Below, piece after piece: positions 1 to 8,319 of a DNA stretch of 64,000 bases. Made by a program: the position numbers and the translations under genes. Positions within the stretch are counted from its first letter, which is position 1. Each line of letters begins with the position of its first letter. Below the pieces are notes generated by a model. The model made no database searches and was not told the origin of the DNA. It worked only from the letters and a program-made list of their open reading frames with translations. This stretch comes from Rhodococcus sp. HM1 (GTDB lineage: Bacteria; Actinomycetota; Actinomycetes; Mycobacteriales; Mycobacteriaceae): assembly GCF_023218075.1 (NCBI RefSeq), contig NZ_JALPTB010000001.1:171844-235843 (forward strand). Direction: 5' to 3'.

Positions 1-1
1 C

Positions 2-130
2 ACCCATCGCGGTGCGTGGGATTCGACGGTCGAGGCGACCAAGGCGGTCGGCCTGTCGATGCTCGTGGAACTGCTCGGCGGCCTCGTCGCCGCCGGCGCC
101 TGGCTGTGGGCCGTGCTGTTCGTCCTCTGA
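2..130 (+). CDS. C-terminal end of a membrane protein (partial)
   Basis: Only the last 42 codons lie in the window, ending in TGA at 128-130. The visible peptide ends in a hydrophobic stretch (about 25 residues rich in Leu, Ala, Gly, Val and Trp) that looks like a final transmembrane helix with almost no cytoplasmic or external tail. The family cannot be recognised from this fragment. The gene converges on fprA, and a long perfect inverted repeat lies between them. Confidence 0.55.
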   Translation, partial: THRGAWDSTVEATKAVGLSMLVELLGGLVAAGAWLWAVLFVL

Positions 131-157
131 GCTCAGCTCCGGACCCTTCCCCCGAAA

Positions 158-210
158 CGAGCGAACGGTACGTTCCGTCGGATCAACCGACGGAACGTAC
201 CGTTCGCTCG
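158..210. terminator. Perfect 24-bp inverted repeat, probable bidirectional terminator
   Basis: Arms 158-181 and 187-210 are perfectly complementary around a 5-nt loop (182-186). The repeat sits between the stop of the upstream membrane protein and the stop of the reverse fprA, so it fits a bidirectional terminator. Each arm is itself nearly palindromic around GGTACGTTC, which also resembles TetR-type operators; that reading is less likely in a convergent gap. Confidence 0.6.
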
Positions 211-232
211 GAATAGAGGGGCTGTCCCTCGG

Positions 233-1630
233 TCAGGCCTTGTGGGGCTCCGACGCGCGGAACATGTCGTCACGCTCGACGACCTTCACGCGCTCGCGGC
301 CCTCGGCCTCGCCCAGGCTGCGCTCGTGCGCGTCGAGGCGGTACCAGCCCTGCCACGTGGTGTACGGCAGCTCCTTGGCCTCGAGGAACGCGACGACGGC
401 ATCCGCGTCGGGCTCGGCCGGGGTGTTCAGCCGGCCCTTGGCGTGGTCCTCGAGCAGGTTCGCGACCGTCTCGTTCGCGTCGCCCTTGGTGTGGCCGATC
501 AGGCCGACCGGGCCGCGCTTGATCCAGCCGGTGACGTAGGTGTGCGGCAGGAACCGGTCGTGGCCCTCGGCGGTCTCGTCGGCGACGACGCGCCCGGCCT
601 CGTTGGGGACGGTGCCGGCCTGGTCGTCGAACGGCAGCTGCGCGATGTTCTGCGACAGGTAGCCCACGGCGCGGTAGACCGCCTGGACCTCCCAGTCGTT
701 GAACCTGCCGGTGCCGCGGACGTTGCCGGTGCCGTCGAGCTCGGTGCGCTCGGTGCGCAGACCGACGACCTTGCCGTTCTCGCCGAGCACCTCGGCGGGC
801 GACTCGAAGAAGTGCAGGAACAGCTTGTGCGGGCGGTCGCCCACGTCGCGGATCGCCCAGTCCTGCAGGGTGTTGGCGACCATGTCGACCTGCTTGGAGT
901 TGCGGCGCGCGAGCTCGGAGCCCTCGTCGTACTCGATGTCCTCCGGATCGACGATGACCTCGATGGTGGGCGAGTGGTCGAGTTCGCGCAGCTCGAGCGG
1001 GGTGAACTTGGCCTGCGCCGGGCCGCGGCGACCGAAGACGTGCACCTCGACGGCCTTGTTCTTCTTCAGGCCCTCGTAGACGTTCGGCGGGATCTCGGTC
1101 GGCAGCAGTTCGTCGCCGGTCTTGGCGAGCACCCGGGCGATGTCGAGGGCGACGTTGCCGACGCCGAGCACCGCGACCTTCTCGGCCTCGAGCGGCCACT
1201 CGCGCGGCACGTCCGGGTGGCCGTCGTACCAGGACACGAAGTCGGCGGCGCCGTAGCTGCCGTCGAGGTCGATGCCGGGGATGTTCAGGGCCCGGTCGGC
1301 GTTGGCGCCGGTGGAGAAGATCACCGCGTCGTAGAACCGCTTCAGGTCCTCGAGGGTGAAGTCGGTGCCGTAGTCGAGGTTGCCGAGCAGGCGGACCTGC
1401 GGCTTGTCGAGCACCTTGTGCAGGGCGGTGATGATGCCCTTGATGCGCGGGTGGTCCGGGGCCACGCCGTAGCGGATCAGGCCGAACGGCGCCGGCATGC
1501 GTTCGAACAGGTCGATGCTGACCCCGGGATCCTGCGCAGTGTCGGACTTCATGAGCGCATCGGCGGCGTAGATACCGGCGGGGCCGGCACCGACGATGGC
1601 GACGCGAAGGGGACGAGTCTGATCGGTCAT
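233..1630 (-). CDS. fprA: Ferredoxin/adrenodoxin-type NADP+ reductase FprA
   Basis: A 465-residue flavoprotein of the adrenodoxin-reductase family. It passes electrons from NADPH through FAD to ferredoxins, and so to cytochromes P450 or Fe-S enzymes in the cytoplasm. The FAD-binding GAGPAG is at residues 14-19, a second nucleotide-binding GVGNVA is near residue 155, and the family C-terminal block TGWIKRGPVGLIGHTKGD is near 370. Length matches mycobacterial FprA (about 456). It is monocistronic and reverse. A 7-nt half of an IdeR-like iron box lies about 50 bp upstream, too weak to call a site. Confidence 0.9.
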   Translation of the reverse strand: MTDQTRPLRVAIVGAGPAGIYAADALMKSDTAQDPGVSIDLFERMPAPFGLIRYGVAPDHPRIKGIITALHKVLDKPQVRLLGNLDYGTDFTLEDLKRFYDAVIFSTGANADRALNIPGIDLDGSYGAADFVSWYDGHPDVPREWPLEAEKVAVLGVGNVALDIARVLAKTGDELLPTEIPPNVYEGLKKNKAVEVHVFGRRGPAQAKFTPLELRELDHSPTIEVIVDPEDIEYDEGSELARRNSKQVDMVANTLQDWAIRDVGDRPHKLFLHFFESPAEVLGENGKVVGLRTERTELDGTGNVRGTGRFNDWEVQAVYRAVGYLSQNIAQLPFDDQAGTVPNEAGRVVADETAEGHDRFLPHTYVTGWIKRGPVGLIGHTKGDANETVANLLEDHAKGRLNTPAEPDADAVVAFLEAKELPYTTWQGWYRLDAHERSLGEAEGRERVKVVERDDMFRASEPHKA

Positions 1631-1923
1631 CAGGGGTCAACTACCTCTTCGGAGAACGGACGGACGTGATTCAGCTTAATTTAGGTTGCCCTCTGATGGG
1701 CCGACACGGTGCCGCGGCAGACGGGCGGCGAGTGCGTGCAGAACGCAGCTGGGTGGGGAATCGCTTCAGCGACAACACATATGGGCAGACACACGACAGA
1801 GGTCGACGGCGAGACGTCGAACGAGGTGTGCGTAGGCCATGAACCAATTCCTACCTCGAGAGGGTTTATTGAGGCAAATGCGCCCCGACCGGCGGCAATC
1901 GACCTCCACCTAGGATCGGGGGC

Positions 1924-2355
1924 ATGGCAGACAAGCGACCCGCACCCGAACCGGACCCCGACGAGCCCGAACGCAGCACCGCCGGACCGTTCCTCGGGGC
2001 CCTCGCCGTCGTGGTCGTGCTCATCCTCGTCGTCGTCGCCGGGCAGGTCTTCGGACCGTCCGACGAGTCCCTGAGCGACTCCGATCTGGTGTCCCGGACG
2101 GTCGACGACTACGTGCGAGCGCACAACGCCGACGACGACGATGCGATGACGCGGCTTCGCTGCGCCGAGCTGCCCGCCGATCAGGCTCCGCTCGCCGACG
2201 TCGACGGGGAGGCCACGATCGACAAGTTCGGCACCGTCGACATCGAGGGAGACCGGGGCCGCGTCGAGACCCGCACCACCGTCGACGGAGAGCAGGACAC
2301 GGTCGTCTGGTCGTTGACGCGCGTCGACGGCGACTGGCGGATCTGCACCGCCTGA
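1924..2355 (+). CDS. Membrane-anchored hypothetical protein
   Basis: A 143-residue protein with a charged, Pro/Asp/Glu-rich N-terminus (residues 1-20), one transmembrane helix rich in Val and Leu (about 24-41) and a soluble extracytoplasmic domain. The domain has the layout of small NTF2/DUF4878-like folds (VDDYVRAHNA early, WSLTRVDGDWRI at the end), but the assignment is tentative. A TAGGAT hexamer lies 7 nt before the ATG, so translation is probably leaderless. Function unknown. Confidence 0.75.
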   Translation: MADKRPAPEPDPDEPERSTAGPFLGALAVVVVLILVVVAGQVFGPSDESLSDSDLVSRTVDDYVRAHNADDDDAMTRLRCAELPADQAPLADVDGEATIDKFGTVDIEGDRGRVETRTTVDGEQDTVVWSLTRVDGDWRICTA

Positions 2356-2404
2356 TTCCCCGCCCGCCTCGCAGGCCCCGACACGTCTGTGGAAAGCTGG
2401 TGCG

Positions 2405-2815
2405 GTGAGCTACGCAGGTGATATAACGCCGCAGCAAGCCTGGGAGCTGCTGCAGGAAAACCCGGATGCCGTGCTCGTCGATGTGCGTACCGACGCCGAG
2501 TGGAAGTACGTCGGGGTCCCCGAGACCTCGTCCATCGGTCGCCGCACCGTCTTCGTCGAATGGGTCGGCTACCCGAACGGTGCGCCCAACCCCCGGTTCG
2601 TCGACGAACTGCGCGAGGCCGGCATCGAAAAAGGGCCGGTCGTCTTCCTGTGTCGCTCGGGGCAGCGTTCCATCGGTGCCGCCGTCGCGGCGACCGCTGC
2701 GGGCCTGACCCCGTCCTACAACGTTCTCGAAGGATTCGAAGGCGCCCTCGACCCCGAGGGTCATCGCGGCGCCCAGGGCTGGCGGGCCGCGGGCCTGCCG
2801 TGGAGGCAGTCGTGA
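2405..2815 (+). CDS. Rhodanese-like sulfurtransferase
   Basis: A single-domain rhodanese of 136 residues. VLVDVRTDAEW is the N-terminal CH2A-like block, and the active-site loop CRSGQRS holds the catalytic cysteine that would carry persulfide sulfur. It starts with GTG, and its TGA overlaps the GTG of metZ (GTGA), so the two are translationally coupled. M. tuberculosis has the same pair (Rv0390-metZ). A role in supplying or handling sulfane sulfur for homocysteine synthesis is inferred from the context, not shown. Confidence 0.88.
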   Translation: MSYAGDITPQQAWELLQENPDAVLVDVRTDAEWKYVGVPETSSIGRRTVFVEWVGYPNGAPNPRFVDELREAGIEKGPVVFLCRSGQRSIGAAVAATAAGLTPSYNVLEGFEGALDPEGHRGAQGWRAAGLPWRQS

Positions 2816-4035
2816 GTGCAATTCCCCAGGGTGGCGCGTTCCAGCGGCCACTGCCCGATTCGGTGCGCCCTGCCACGGTCGGTGTCCGCGGCGGCCTGCT
2901 GCGCTCCGGATTCGAGGAGACCTCCGAGGCGCTGTACCTCAACTCCGGCTTCGTGTACGAATCGGCCGAGGCCGCCGAGCAGGCCTTCACCGGTGAGGTC
3001 GACCACTTCGTCTACTCCCGGTACGGCAACCCGACCGTGAAGATGTTCGAGGAGCGGCTGCGGCTGCTCGACGGCGCGGAAGGCGCGTATGCCACCGCCA
3101 GCGGCATGTCCGCGGTGTTCACCGCGCTCGGTGCGCTGCTCGGCCAGGGCGACCGCCTCGTCGCGGCCCGCAGCCTGTTCGGTTCGTGCTTCGTGGTGTG
3201 CAACGAGATCCTGCCCCGGTGGGGTGTGGAGACCGTGTTCGTCGACGGCGAGGACCTCGACCAGTGGGAGCAGGCACTGTCGGTGCCGACCACCGCGGTG
3301 TTCTTCGAGACCCCGTCGAACCCGATGCAGACCCTCGTCGACGTCCGCAAGGTCTCGGAGATGGCACACGCTGCCGGCGCGAAAGTGGTGCTGGACAACG
3401 TGTTCGCCACCCCGCTGCTGCAGCGCAGCCTCGACCTCGGCGCCGACATCATCGTCTACTCCGGCACCAAGCACATCGACGGCCAGGGCCGCGTGCTCGG
3501 CGGTGCCATCCTCGGCCCGAAGGACTACATCGACGGGCCCGTGCAGCAGCTCATCCGCCACACCGGTCCGGCGCTGAGCCCGTTCAACGCCTGGACGCTG
3601 CTCAAGGGCCTCGAGACGATGCCGCTGCGCGTGCAGCGCTCGGTGGACACCGCGCTCGAAATCGCCCGGTTCCTCGAGACGCAGGACGCGGTGAACTGGG
3701 TCAAGTACCCGTACCTCGAATCGCATCCGCAGTACGAACTCGCCCGGTCGCAGATGAGCGGCGGCGGAACCGTCGTCACCTTCGAGCTCGCCGCCGCCGA
3801 GGGCGAAGGCAAGAAGAAGGCGTTCGAGCTGCTCAACAAGCTGCGGATCGTCGACATCTCCAACAACCTCGGTGACGCGAAGTCGCTCATCACGCACCCG
3901 GCGACGACGACGCACCGCGCGATGGGCCCGGAAGGGCGCGCCGCGATCGGCCTGGCCGACGGGGTGGTGCGCCTGTCCGTGGGACTGGAGGATCCCCAGG
4001 ATCTCCTCGAGGATCTCCAGCAGGCGCTGTCCTGA
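2812..4035 (+). CDS. metZ: O-succinylhomoserine sulfhydrylase MetZ
   Basis: A 407-residue PLP enzyme of the Cys/Met-metabolism family that makes homocysteine from O-succinylhomoserine and sulfide. The PLP lysine is in YSGTKHIDGQG, GNPTVKMFEERL is the N-terminal family block and LITHPATTTH the C-terminal substrate-binding block. An upstream in-frame extension is open, but the start is put at the GTG overlapping the rhodanese stop because the conserved protein begins just after it (SAIPQGGAF). Homology alone does not fully separate O-succinyl from O-acetyl donor use. Confidence 0.92.
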   Translation: MSAIPQGGAFQRPLPDSVRPATVGVRGGLLRSGFEETSEALYLNSGFVYESAEAAEQAFTGEVDHFVYSRYGNPTVKMFEERLRLLDGAEGAYATASGMSAVFTALGALLGQGDRLVAARSLFGSCFVVCNEILPRWGVETVFVDGEDLDQWEQALSVPTTAVFFETPSNPMQTLVDVRKVSEMAHAAGAKVVLDNVFATPLLQRSLDLGADIIVYSGTKHIDGQGRVLGGAILGPKDYIDGPVQQLIRHTGPALSPFNAWTLLKGLETMPLRVQRSVDTALEIARFLETQDAVNWVKYPYLESHPQYELARSQMSGGGTVVTFELAAAEGEGKKKAFELLNKLRIVDISNNLGDAKSLITHPATTTHRAMGPEGRAAIGLADGVVRLSVGLEDPQDLLEDLQQALS

Positions 4036-4052
4036 CCTGGTAAGCCGTGGGC

Positions 4053-4058
4053 TACGCT
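4053..4058 (+). promoter_or_regulatory. -10 hexamer of the cobalamin operon
   Basis: TACGCT fits the TANNNT -10 consensus and lies just before the first paired bases of the cobalamin riboswitch, so transcription would start at its 5' edge. No convincing -35 element was found. Confidence 0.4.
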
Positions 4059-4060
4059 GC

Positions 4061-4215
4061 GGGTGTCCTGTCACGCCGACAGGGCACCCGCTGCGTTTTC
4101 GGTGAAGCCGGTGCGAGTCCGGCGCTGTCCCGCAACTGTGAATCCCGTACCTCGGGTGAGCCAGGTCAGCCGGCGTCGCGGGCCGTACGTACTGGTCCTC
4201 GGACGAAGGACGGTG
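4061..4215 (+). ncRNA. Cobalamin (adenosylcobalamin) riboswitch
   Basis: The leader contains the hallmark B12-box segments GCCGGTGCGAGTCCGG, CCCGCAACTGTGA and GAGCCAGGTCAG in the right order and spacing. It precedes a B12 uptake operon. Downstream, the Shine-Dalgarno GGAGG (4268-4272) is in a CCTCCG/CGGAGG hairpin (4256-4272). The 5' side of that hairpin can instead pair with GGACGAA at 4201-4207. This is consistent with ligand-controlled translation initiation; the mechanism is inferred from pairing only. Confidence 0.92.
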
Positions 4216-4278
4216 GCGTGCCGCAACGCATCCGTTGCAGCCGTGCTGTTTTCGTCCTCCGAGCAACGGAGGATGGCT

Positions 4279-5178
4279 GTGCCCCTCGACAACACCCGAC
4301 GGTTGTGCGCCGCCGGCATCACGGTATTCGCCCTCTTCGCCGCCGGGTGCTCCGGTGGCGACGACACCTCACCCGCCGGTGAGACCGACTCGGCTTCCGC
4401 CGACGTCCCGCAGGCCATCGTGTCGTTGAGCCCGACCAGCACCGAGATGCTCTACGCCATCGGCGCGGGCGACCAGGTGATCGCCGTCGACGACCGGTCC
4501 GACTACCCGGCCGAGGCACCCGTCACCGACCTGTCGGGCTTCACCCCCAACGTCGAGGCGATCCTCGGATACGAACCCGACCTGGTGGTCTCCAACGCCG
4601 ACACGGCGGATCTCGTCGCCGGACTCGAACAGGCCGGGGTCGAAACCCTGATCCTTCCGGCCGCAGAGGACTTGGACGACACCTACGACCAGATCGAGCA
4701 GCTCGGCGCCGCCACCGGACACGTCGGCGAAGCGGCCGAACTCGTCGCGCAGATGAAGACGGACATCGACGAGACCCTCGCCGGCCTCCCCGAACGGGAA
4801 ACTCCGCTCACCTACTACCACGAGCTCGACAACACCTTCTACAGCGTCACCGACGACACCTACATCGGGCAGATCTACGGGATGCTCGGCCTCAGGTCCA
4901 TCGCCACCGGTGGCGACGGCTACCCGCAGCTGTCGAACGAGTTCATCCTCGAACAGAACCCCGACGTCGTGTTCCTCGCCGACGGGCAATGCTGCGGCGT
5001 GACGCCGGAAGTCGTCGCCGCGCGCGCCGGCTGGAACGAACTCAGCGCCGTGCGCGACGGTCGCGTCTACGTCCTCGACGAGGACATCGCCAGCCGATGG
5101 GGTCCGCGCGTCGTGGATCTCGTGCGCGAACTCGCCGCGATCGTCGCGGCAGCACCGGCAGCCCAGCCCACACCGTGA
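4279..5178 (+). CDS. btuF: Cobalamin ABC transporter substrate-binding lipoprotein
   Basis: A 299-residue class III solute-binding protein. A short signal peptide ends in the lipobox FAAGC, followed by a Gly/Asp/Ser linker and a BtuF/FhuD-like fold (VSLSPTSTEMLYAIGAG, PNVEAILGYEPDLVV). It should capture cobalamin or cobinamide outside the membrane. An ATG at 4273 abuts the GGAGG directly, whereas GTG at 4279 has a 6-nt spacer, so GTG is chosen. The stop overlaps the btuC start (GTGA). It lies directly under the cobalamin riboswitch. Confidence 0.9.
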   Translation: MPLDNTRRLCAAGITVFALFAAGCSGGDDTSPAGETDSASADVPQAIVSLSPTSTEMLYAIGAGDQVIAVDDRSDYPAEAPVTDLSGFTPNVEAILGYEPDLVVSNADTADLVAGLEQAGVETLILPAAEDLDDTYDQIEQLGAATGHVGEAAELVAQMKTDIDETLAGLPERETPLTYYHELDNTFYSVTDDTYIGQIYGMLGLRSIATGGDGYPQLSNEFILEQNPDVVFLADGQCCGVTPEVVAARAGWNELSAVRDGRVYVLDEDIASRWGPRVVDLVRELAAIVAAAPAAQPTP

Positions 5179-6203
5179 CATCGACGCCGCGCCGCCGCGC
5201 CCTCGTGCTGGGTGGCGCGGCGCTCGTTCTCCTCGCCGCGATGCTCCTCGGGATCCTGGTCGGTCCCGCGGGGCTCACCGCGCGCGGCGTCCTGCTCGAC
5301 ATGGCCGATGCGCTGCCGTTCGTCGACGTCGACTCCGGGTTGTCCACGCGCCAGCAGGCGATCCTGTGGAACATCCGCATGCCGCGCGTGGTTCTCGGTG
5401 CCGTGGTCGGCGCGATGCTCGCGATCGCCGGAGCCGCCTACCAGGGCGTGTTCCGCAATCCGCTCGCCGACCCCTACCTTCTCGGAGTGTCGAGCGGTGC
5501 GGGTCTCGGGGCGACCCTCGCCATCGTCGTCGGCGGCGCAGCCGGATTCGCCGGGGTGCCCATGGCCGCATTCGCAGGCGGTTTGCTCGCGGTGGCCGCC
5601 ACGTACATGCTCGGACGCTCCGTCGGCACCGGGCGCACCGAAGTGGTCATCATCCTCGCCGGTGTGGCCGTCGCTGCGTTCGCCAACGCCATCCAGACGT
5701 TCTTCATGCAGCTGCACGACGACACGCTGCGTCAGGTGTATTCGTGGATGCTCGGTCGCCTGTCCACCGACGGCTGGTCCGACGTCCTGACAATCCTGCC
5801 CTACGTGATCGTGTCGGTCGCTGTCATCGCGCTGCACCGGCGGACTCTCGACGTCATGTCGGTCGGCGACGTCGAAGCGTCGAGTCTCGGCATCGACCCG
5901 GCCCGCGTCCGTCTGGTTCTGGTGGGCGTGGCCACTCTCGGCACCGCCGCCGTGGTGTCCGCCAGCGGGCTCATCGGATTCGTCGGCATCGTCATCCCGC
6001 ACGCGGTGCGCCTCGTCGTGGGTCCCGGCCACCGACTGTTGCTGCCGCTGTCGCTCATGGTGGGTGCGGCCTTCATCGTTCTCGCCGACATCGTCGCTCG
6101 CACCGCGATGTCACCGGCCGAACTTCCCATCGGTGTCGTCACCGCCGCGATCGGCGCGCCGTTCTTCCTGTTCGTCCTGCGTCGCAGCCGGGGTGTCGCA
6201 TGA
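5175..6203 (+). CDS. btuC: Cobalamin ABC transporter permease
   Basis: A 342-residue FecCD-type permease with about ten hydrophobic segments. Conserved blocks are WNIRMPRVVLGAVVGAMLAIAGAAYQG (read as family-typical helix 2-3), NPLADPYLLGVSSGAGLGA, and the C-terminal GLIGFVGIVIPHAVRL, whose preceding loop contacts the ATPase. It starts at GTG 5175 overlapping the btuF stop, and its stop overlaps the btuD ATG. It forms the membrane channel of the BtuFCD-type importer. Confidence 0.92.
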   Translation: MTSTPRRRALVLGGAALVLLAAMLLGILVGPAGLTARGVLLDMADALPFVDVDSGLSTRQQAILWNIRMPRVVLGAVVGAMLAIAGAAYQGVFRNPLADPYLLGVSSGAGLGATLAIVVGGAAGFAGVPMAAFAGGLLAVAATYMLGRSVGTGRTEVVIILAGVAVAAFANAIQTFFMQLHDDTLRQVYSWMLGRLSTDGWSDVLTILPYVIVSVAVIALHRRTLDVMSVGDVEASSLGIDPARVRLVLVGVATLGTAAVVSASGLIGFVGIVIPHAVRLVVGPGHRLLLPLSLMVGAAFIVLADIVARTAMSPAELPIGVVTAAIGAPFFLFVLRRSRGVA

Positions 6204-6979
6204 CCGTGACGTGTAAGTCTGTGTCGGCCAAACGCGGAGGAGTCGAGGTCCTCCACGACATCGACCTCGTCGTGTCCGCCGGAACGTGGGTGTCGCTCGT
6301 GGGCCCCAACGGTTCGGGCAAGACGACACTGCTGCATTCGATCGCCGGACTGGTCGCCGCGACCGGCGACATCACCGTCGCCGGCGTGACGCCCCGCAAG
6401 TCCGGTCGACGCGCGGTGGCGCGGGCGGTCGCGTTGATGCCGCAGCGGCCGATCGTTCCCGAAGGGGTCACGGTGCGGGAACTGATCCGGCTCGGACGCA
6501 CCGCCCACATTCCGCGTTTCGGCAGCGAGAAGCCGCATGATCTGGAGATCGTCGACCGGGTCATCGCCCGGCTCGAACTCGAAGACTTCGCGCCCCGCTC
6601 GGCAACCGAGTTGTCCGGCGGAGAACTGCAACGAGTGGTGCTGGCGCGCGCACTGGCGCAGCAACCCGACGTGCTCCTGCTCGACGAACCCACCAGTGCC
6701 CTCGACATCGGTCACCAACAGCAGGTGCTCGACCTCGTCGATTCCATGCGGTGCGAGGAGAACCTGACGGTGATCGCCGCGATGCACGATCTCACGTCCG
6801 CGGCCCAGTACGGCCAGCGCCTGGTCCTCCTCGACCGAGGACGCATCGTCGCCGACGGACCGCCCGCCGAGGTGCTCACCGCCGACCGGATCGCGCAGGT
6901 GTACGGGGCGCGGGTCGAAGTGCTCGACCGTCGTGACGGCCGGGCGGTACTGCCCCTGCGGGAACGGGAGGACGCGTGA
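6200..6979 (+). CDS. btuD: Cobalamin ABC transporter ATP-binding protein
   Basis: A 259-residue ATPase of the BtuD/FepC class. Walker A is GPNGSGKT, the Q-loop is LMPQRP, the signature is LSGGELQ and Walker B is VLLLDEP, followed by HDL (H-loop). All catalytic motifs are intact. It overlaps btuC (ATGA) and the next gene, so btuF, btuC, btuD and the MBL-CobU gene form one transcript under cobalamin control. Confidence 0.92.
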   Translation: MTVTCKSVSAKRGGVEVLHDIDLVVSAGTWVSLVGPNGSGKTTLLHSIAGLVAATGDITVAGVTPRKSGRRAVARAVALMPQRPIVPEGVTVRELIRLGRTAHIPRFGSEKPHDLEIVDRVIARLELEDFAPRSATELSGGELQRVVLARALAQQPDVLLLDEPTSALDIGHQQQVLDLVDSMRCEENLTVIAAMHDLTSAAQYGQRLVLLDRGRIVADGPPAEVLTADRIAQVYGARVEVLDRRDGRAVLPLREREDA

Positions 6980-8319
6980 TGGAGGTCGTACTCCTCGGGA
7001 CGGGTGCCGCCGACGGGTGGCCCAACCCGTTCTGCCGTTGCCTCTCGTGCCTCGACGCGGAGCGGCGCGGTGAAATCCGCGGGCAGACAGCGGCTCTCGT
7101 CGACGACGTGCTGATGCTCGACTGCGGGCCCGAAGCGCCGCGGGCGGCGGTGCGCGCGGGCCGGACGCTGGCCGGGGTGCGGCACCTGCTGCTCACCCAT
7201 TCGCACGCCGACCATCTGGGACCCCAGGTGTTGTTGTTCCGGTCGTGGATCGAGGCGGGGCACGAACTCGAGGTGATCGGTCCGGTCGATGCGCTGGACG
7301 TGTGCCGTCCCTGGGTGGGGCCGGACGATCCGGTGCGCTTCGTCCCGGTGGCGGCGGGCGACCGTCTGGCGGTGGGGGAGTACGACATACGGGTCCTTCC
7401 AGCGCGCCACCGGGTATTCCGCGACGGCGATGCCGTGCTCTACGATCTCGCCGATGCGCGCGGGTCGCGACTGCTGTGGGCATGCGATACGGGAGTGTGG
7501 CCGGCGGAGTGGTTCGACGGCGTGCGCGGCGCGGGGTACGACGTGGTGTTCCTCGAGGAAACATTCGGTGACCGATCCGATCTGTCCGACGGGCATCTCG
7601 GGTTGCCGGAGTTCGCGACGATGGTCGAGGGAATGCGCGACGTCGGTGCGATCACGGACACGACGGATGTGGTTGCGGTGCATCTCGGTCACCACAATCC
7701 CGTGATGGCGGAGCTCGGGGAGCGGTTGCGTAGAAGTGGCGCCCGAGCCGGGCGCGACGGTGAGGTGGTGCACGTGGGCGGCGGCAGTCGGGGTGGGGGA
7801 CATCGGACGCTGGTGCTCGGTGGTGTGCGGTCGGGGAAGTCCCGGCACGCGGAAGAGTTGTGTTCCAAGTTCCCGTCGGTCACGTACGTGGCGACGGGCG
7901 GTGTCCGCGAGGGTGACGCCGAATGGGCGCAGCGGGTGGCGCTGCATCGGGACCGGCGACCGGATACCTGGGCGACGATCGAGACGGTGGACGTGGCCGA
8001 CGTATTGCGGTCGGCGACGACGCCACTGCTCATCGACTGCCTCGGTACGTGGCTCACCGCGCGCTTGGATCTGCACGGTGTGTGGGACGGAGCAGACGTC
8101 GCCGCGGTCGACGCGGATATCGACGAATTGCTCAGCGCGTGGCAGGCGTGTGCGGTTCCGGTCGTGGCTGTCACCAACGAGGTGGGTAGCGGTGTGGTTC
8201 CGGCGACGGCGTCGGGCCGGCTGTTCCGAGATCTGCTGGGCCGGCTCAATACCCGTGTGGCCGAGGTGTCGGACGCGGTAACCCTCGTAGTCGCGGGCAT
8301 TCCTGTTTCCTTGCGCTGA
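6979..8319 (+). CDS. Fused metallo-beta-lactamase hydrolase / CobU-type cobinamide kinase-guanylyltransferase
   Basis: A 446-residue two-domain protein. Residues 1 to about 265 are a PhnP-like metallo-beta-lactamase fold with an HSHADHLG metal motif near residue 75 and a Cys pair (CRCLSC) near 19-24. From about residue 275 comes a complete CobU/CobP domain with P-loop GGVRSGKS, TYVATG and DCLGTWLTARL, which phosphorylates adenosylcobinamide and converts it to adenosyl-GDP-cobinamide. GGGAGGA at 6966-6972 suits ATG 6979 better than GTG 6976. Placement behind btuFCD indicates salvage of imported corrinoids. The reaction of the N-terminal hydrolase is unknown. Confidence 0.88.
   Translation: MEVVLLGTGAADGWPNPFCRCLSCLDAERRGEIRGQTAALVDDVLMLDCGPEAPRAAVRAGRTLAGVRHLLLTHSHADHLGPQVLLFRSWIEAGHELEVIGPVDALDVCRPWVGPDDPVRFVPVAAGDRLAVGEYDIRVLPARHRVFRDGDAVLYDLADARGSRLLWACDTGVWPAEWFDGVRGAGYDVVFLEETFGDRSDLSDGHLGLPEFATMVEGMRDVGAITDTTDVVAVHLGHHNPVMAELGERLRRSGARAGRDGEVVHVGGGSRGGGHRTLVLGGVRSGKSRHAEELCSKFPSVTYVATGGVREGDAEWAQRVALHRDRRPDTWATIETVDVADVLRSATTPLLIDCLGTWLTARLDLHGVWDGADVAAVDADIDELLSAWQACAVPVVAVTNEVGSGVVPATASGRLFRDLLGRLNTRVAEVSDAVTLVVAGIPVSLR

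Noticed and set aside
242..1669. A 475-codon forward frame opposite fprA
   Set aside because: Exact shadow of fprA, rich in Val/Gly/Leu/Asp repeats without family features.
1674..1692. IdeR/DtxR iron box upstream of fprA
   Set aside because: Only the TTAGGTT half matches; the second half is too far from consensus to call a site.
4063..4278. N-terminal extension of BtuF through the riboswitch
   Set aside because: The extension translates conserved riboswitch RNA and would put the signal peptide far from the N-terminus.
5067..6032. A 321-codon reverse frame rich in Asp/His/Glu
   Set aside because: Antisense to btuC; its composition is the mirror of hydrophobic codons of a membrane protein.
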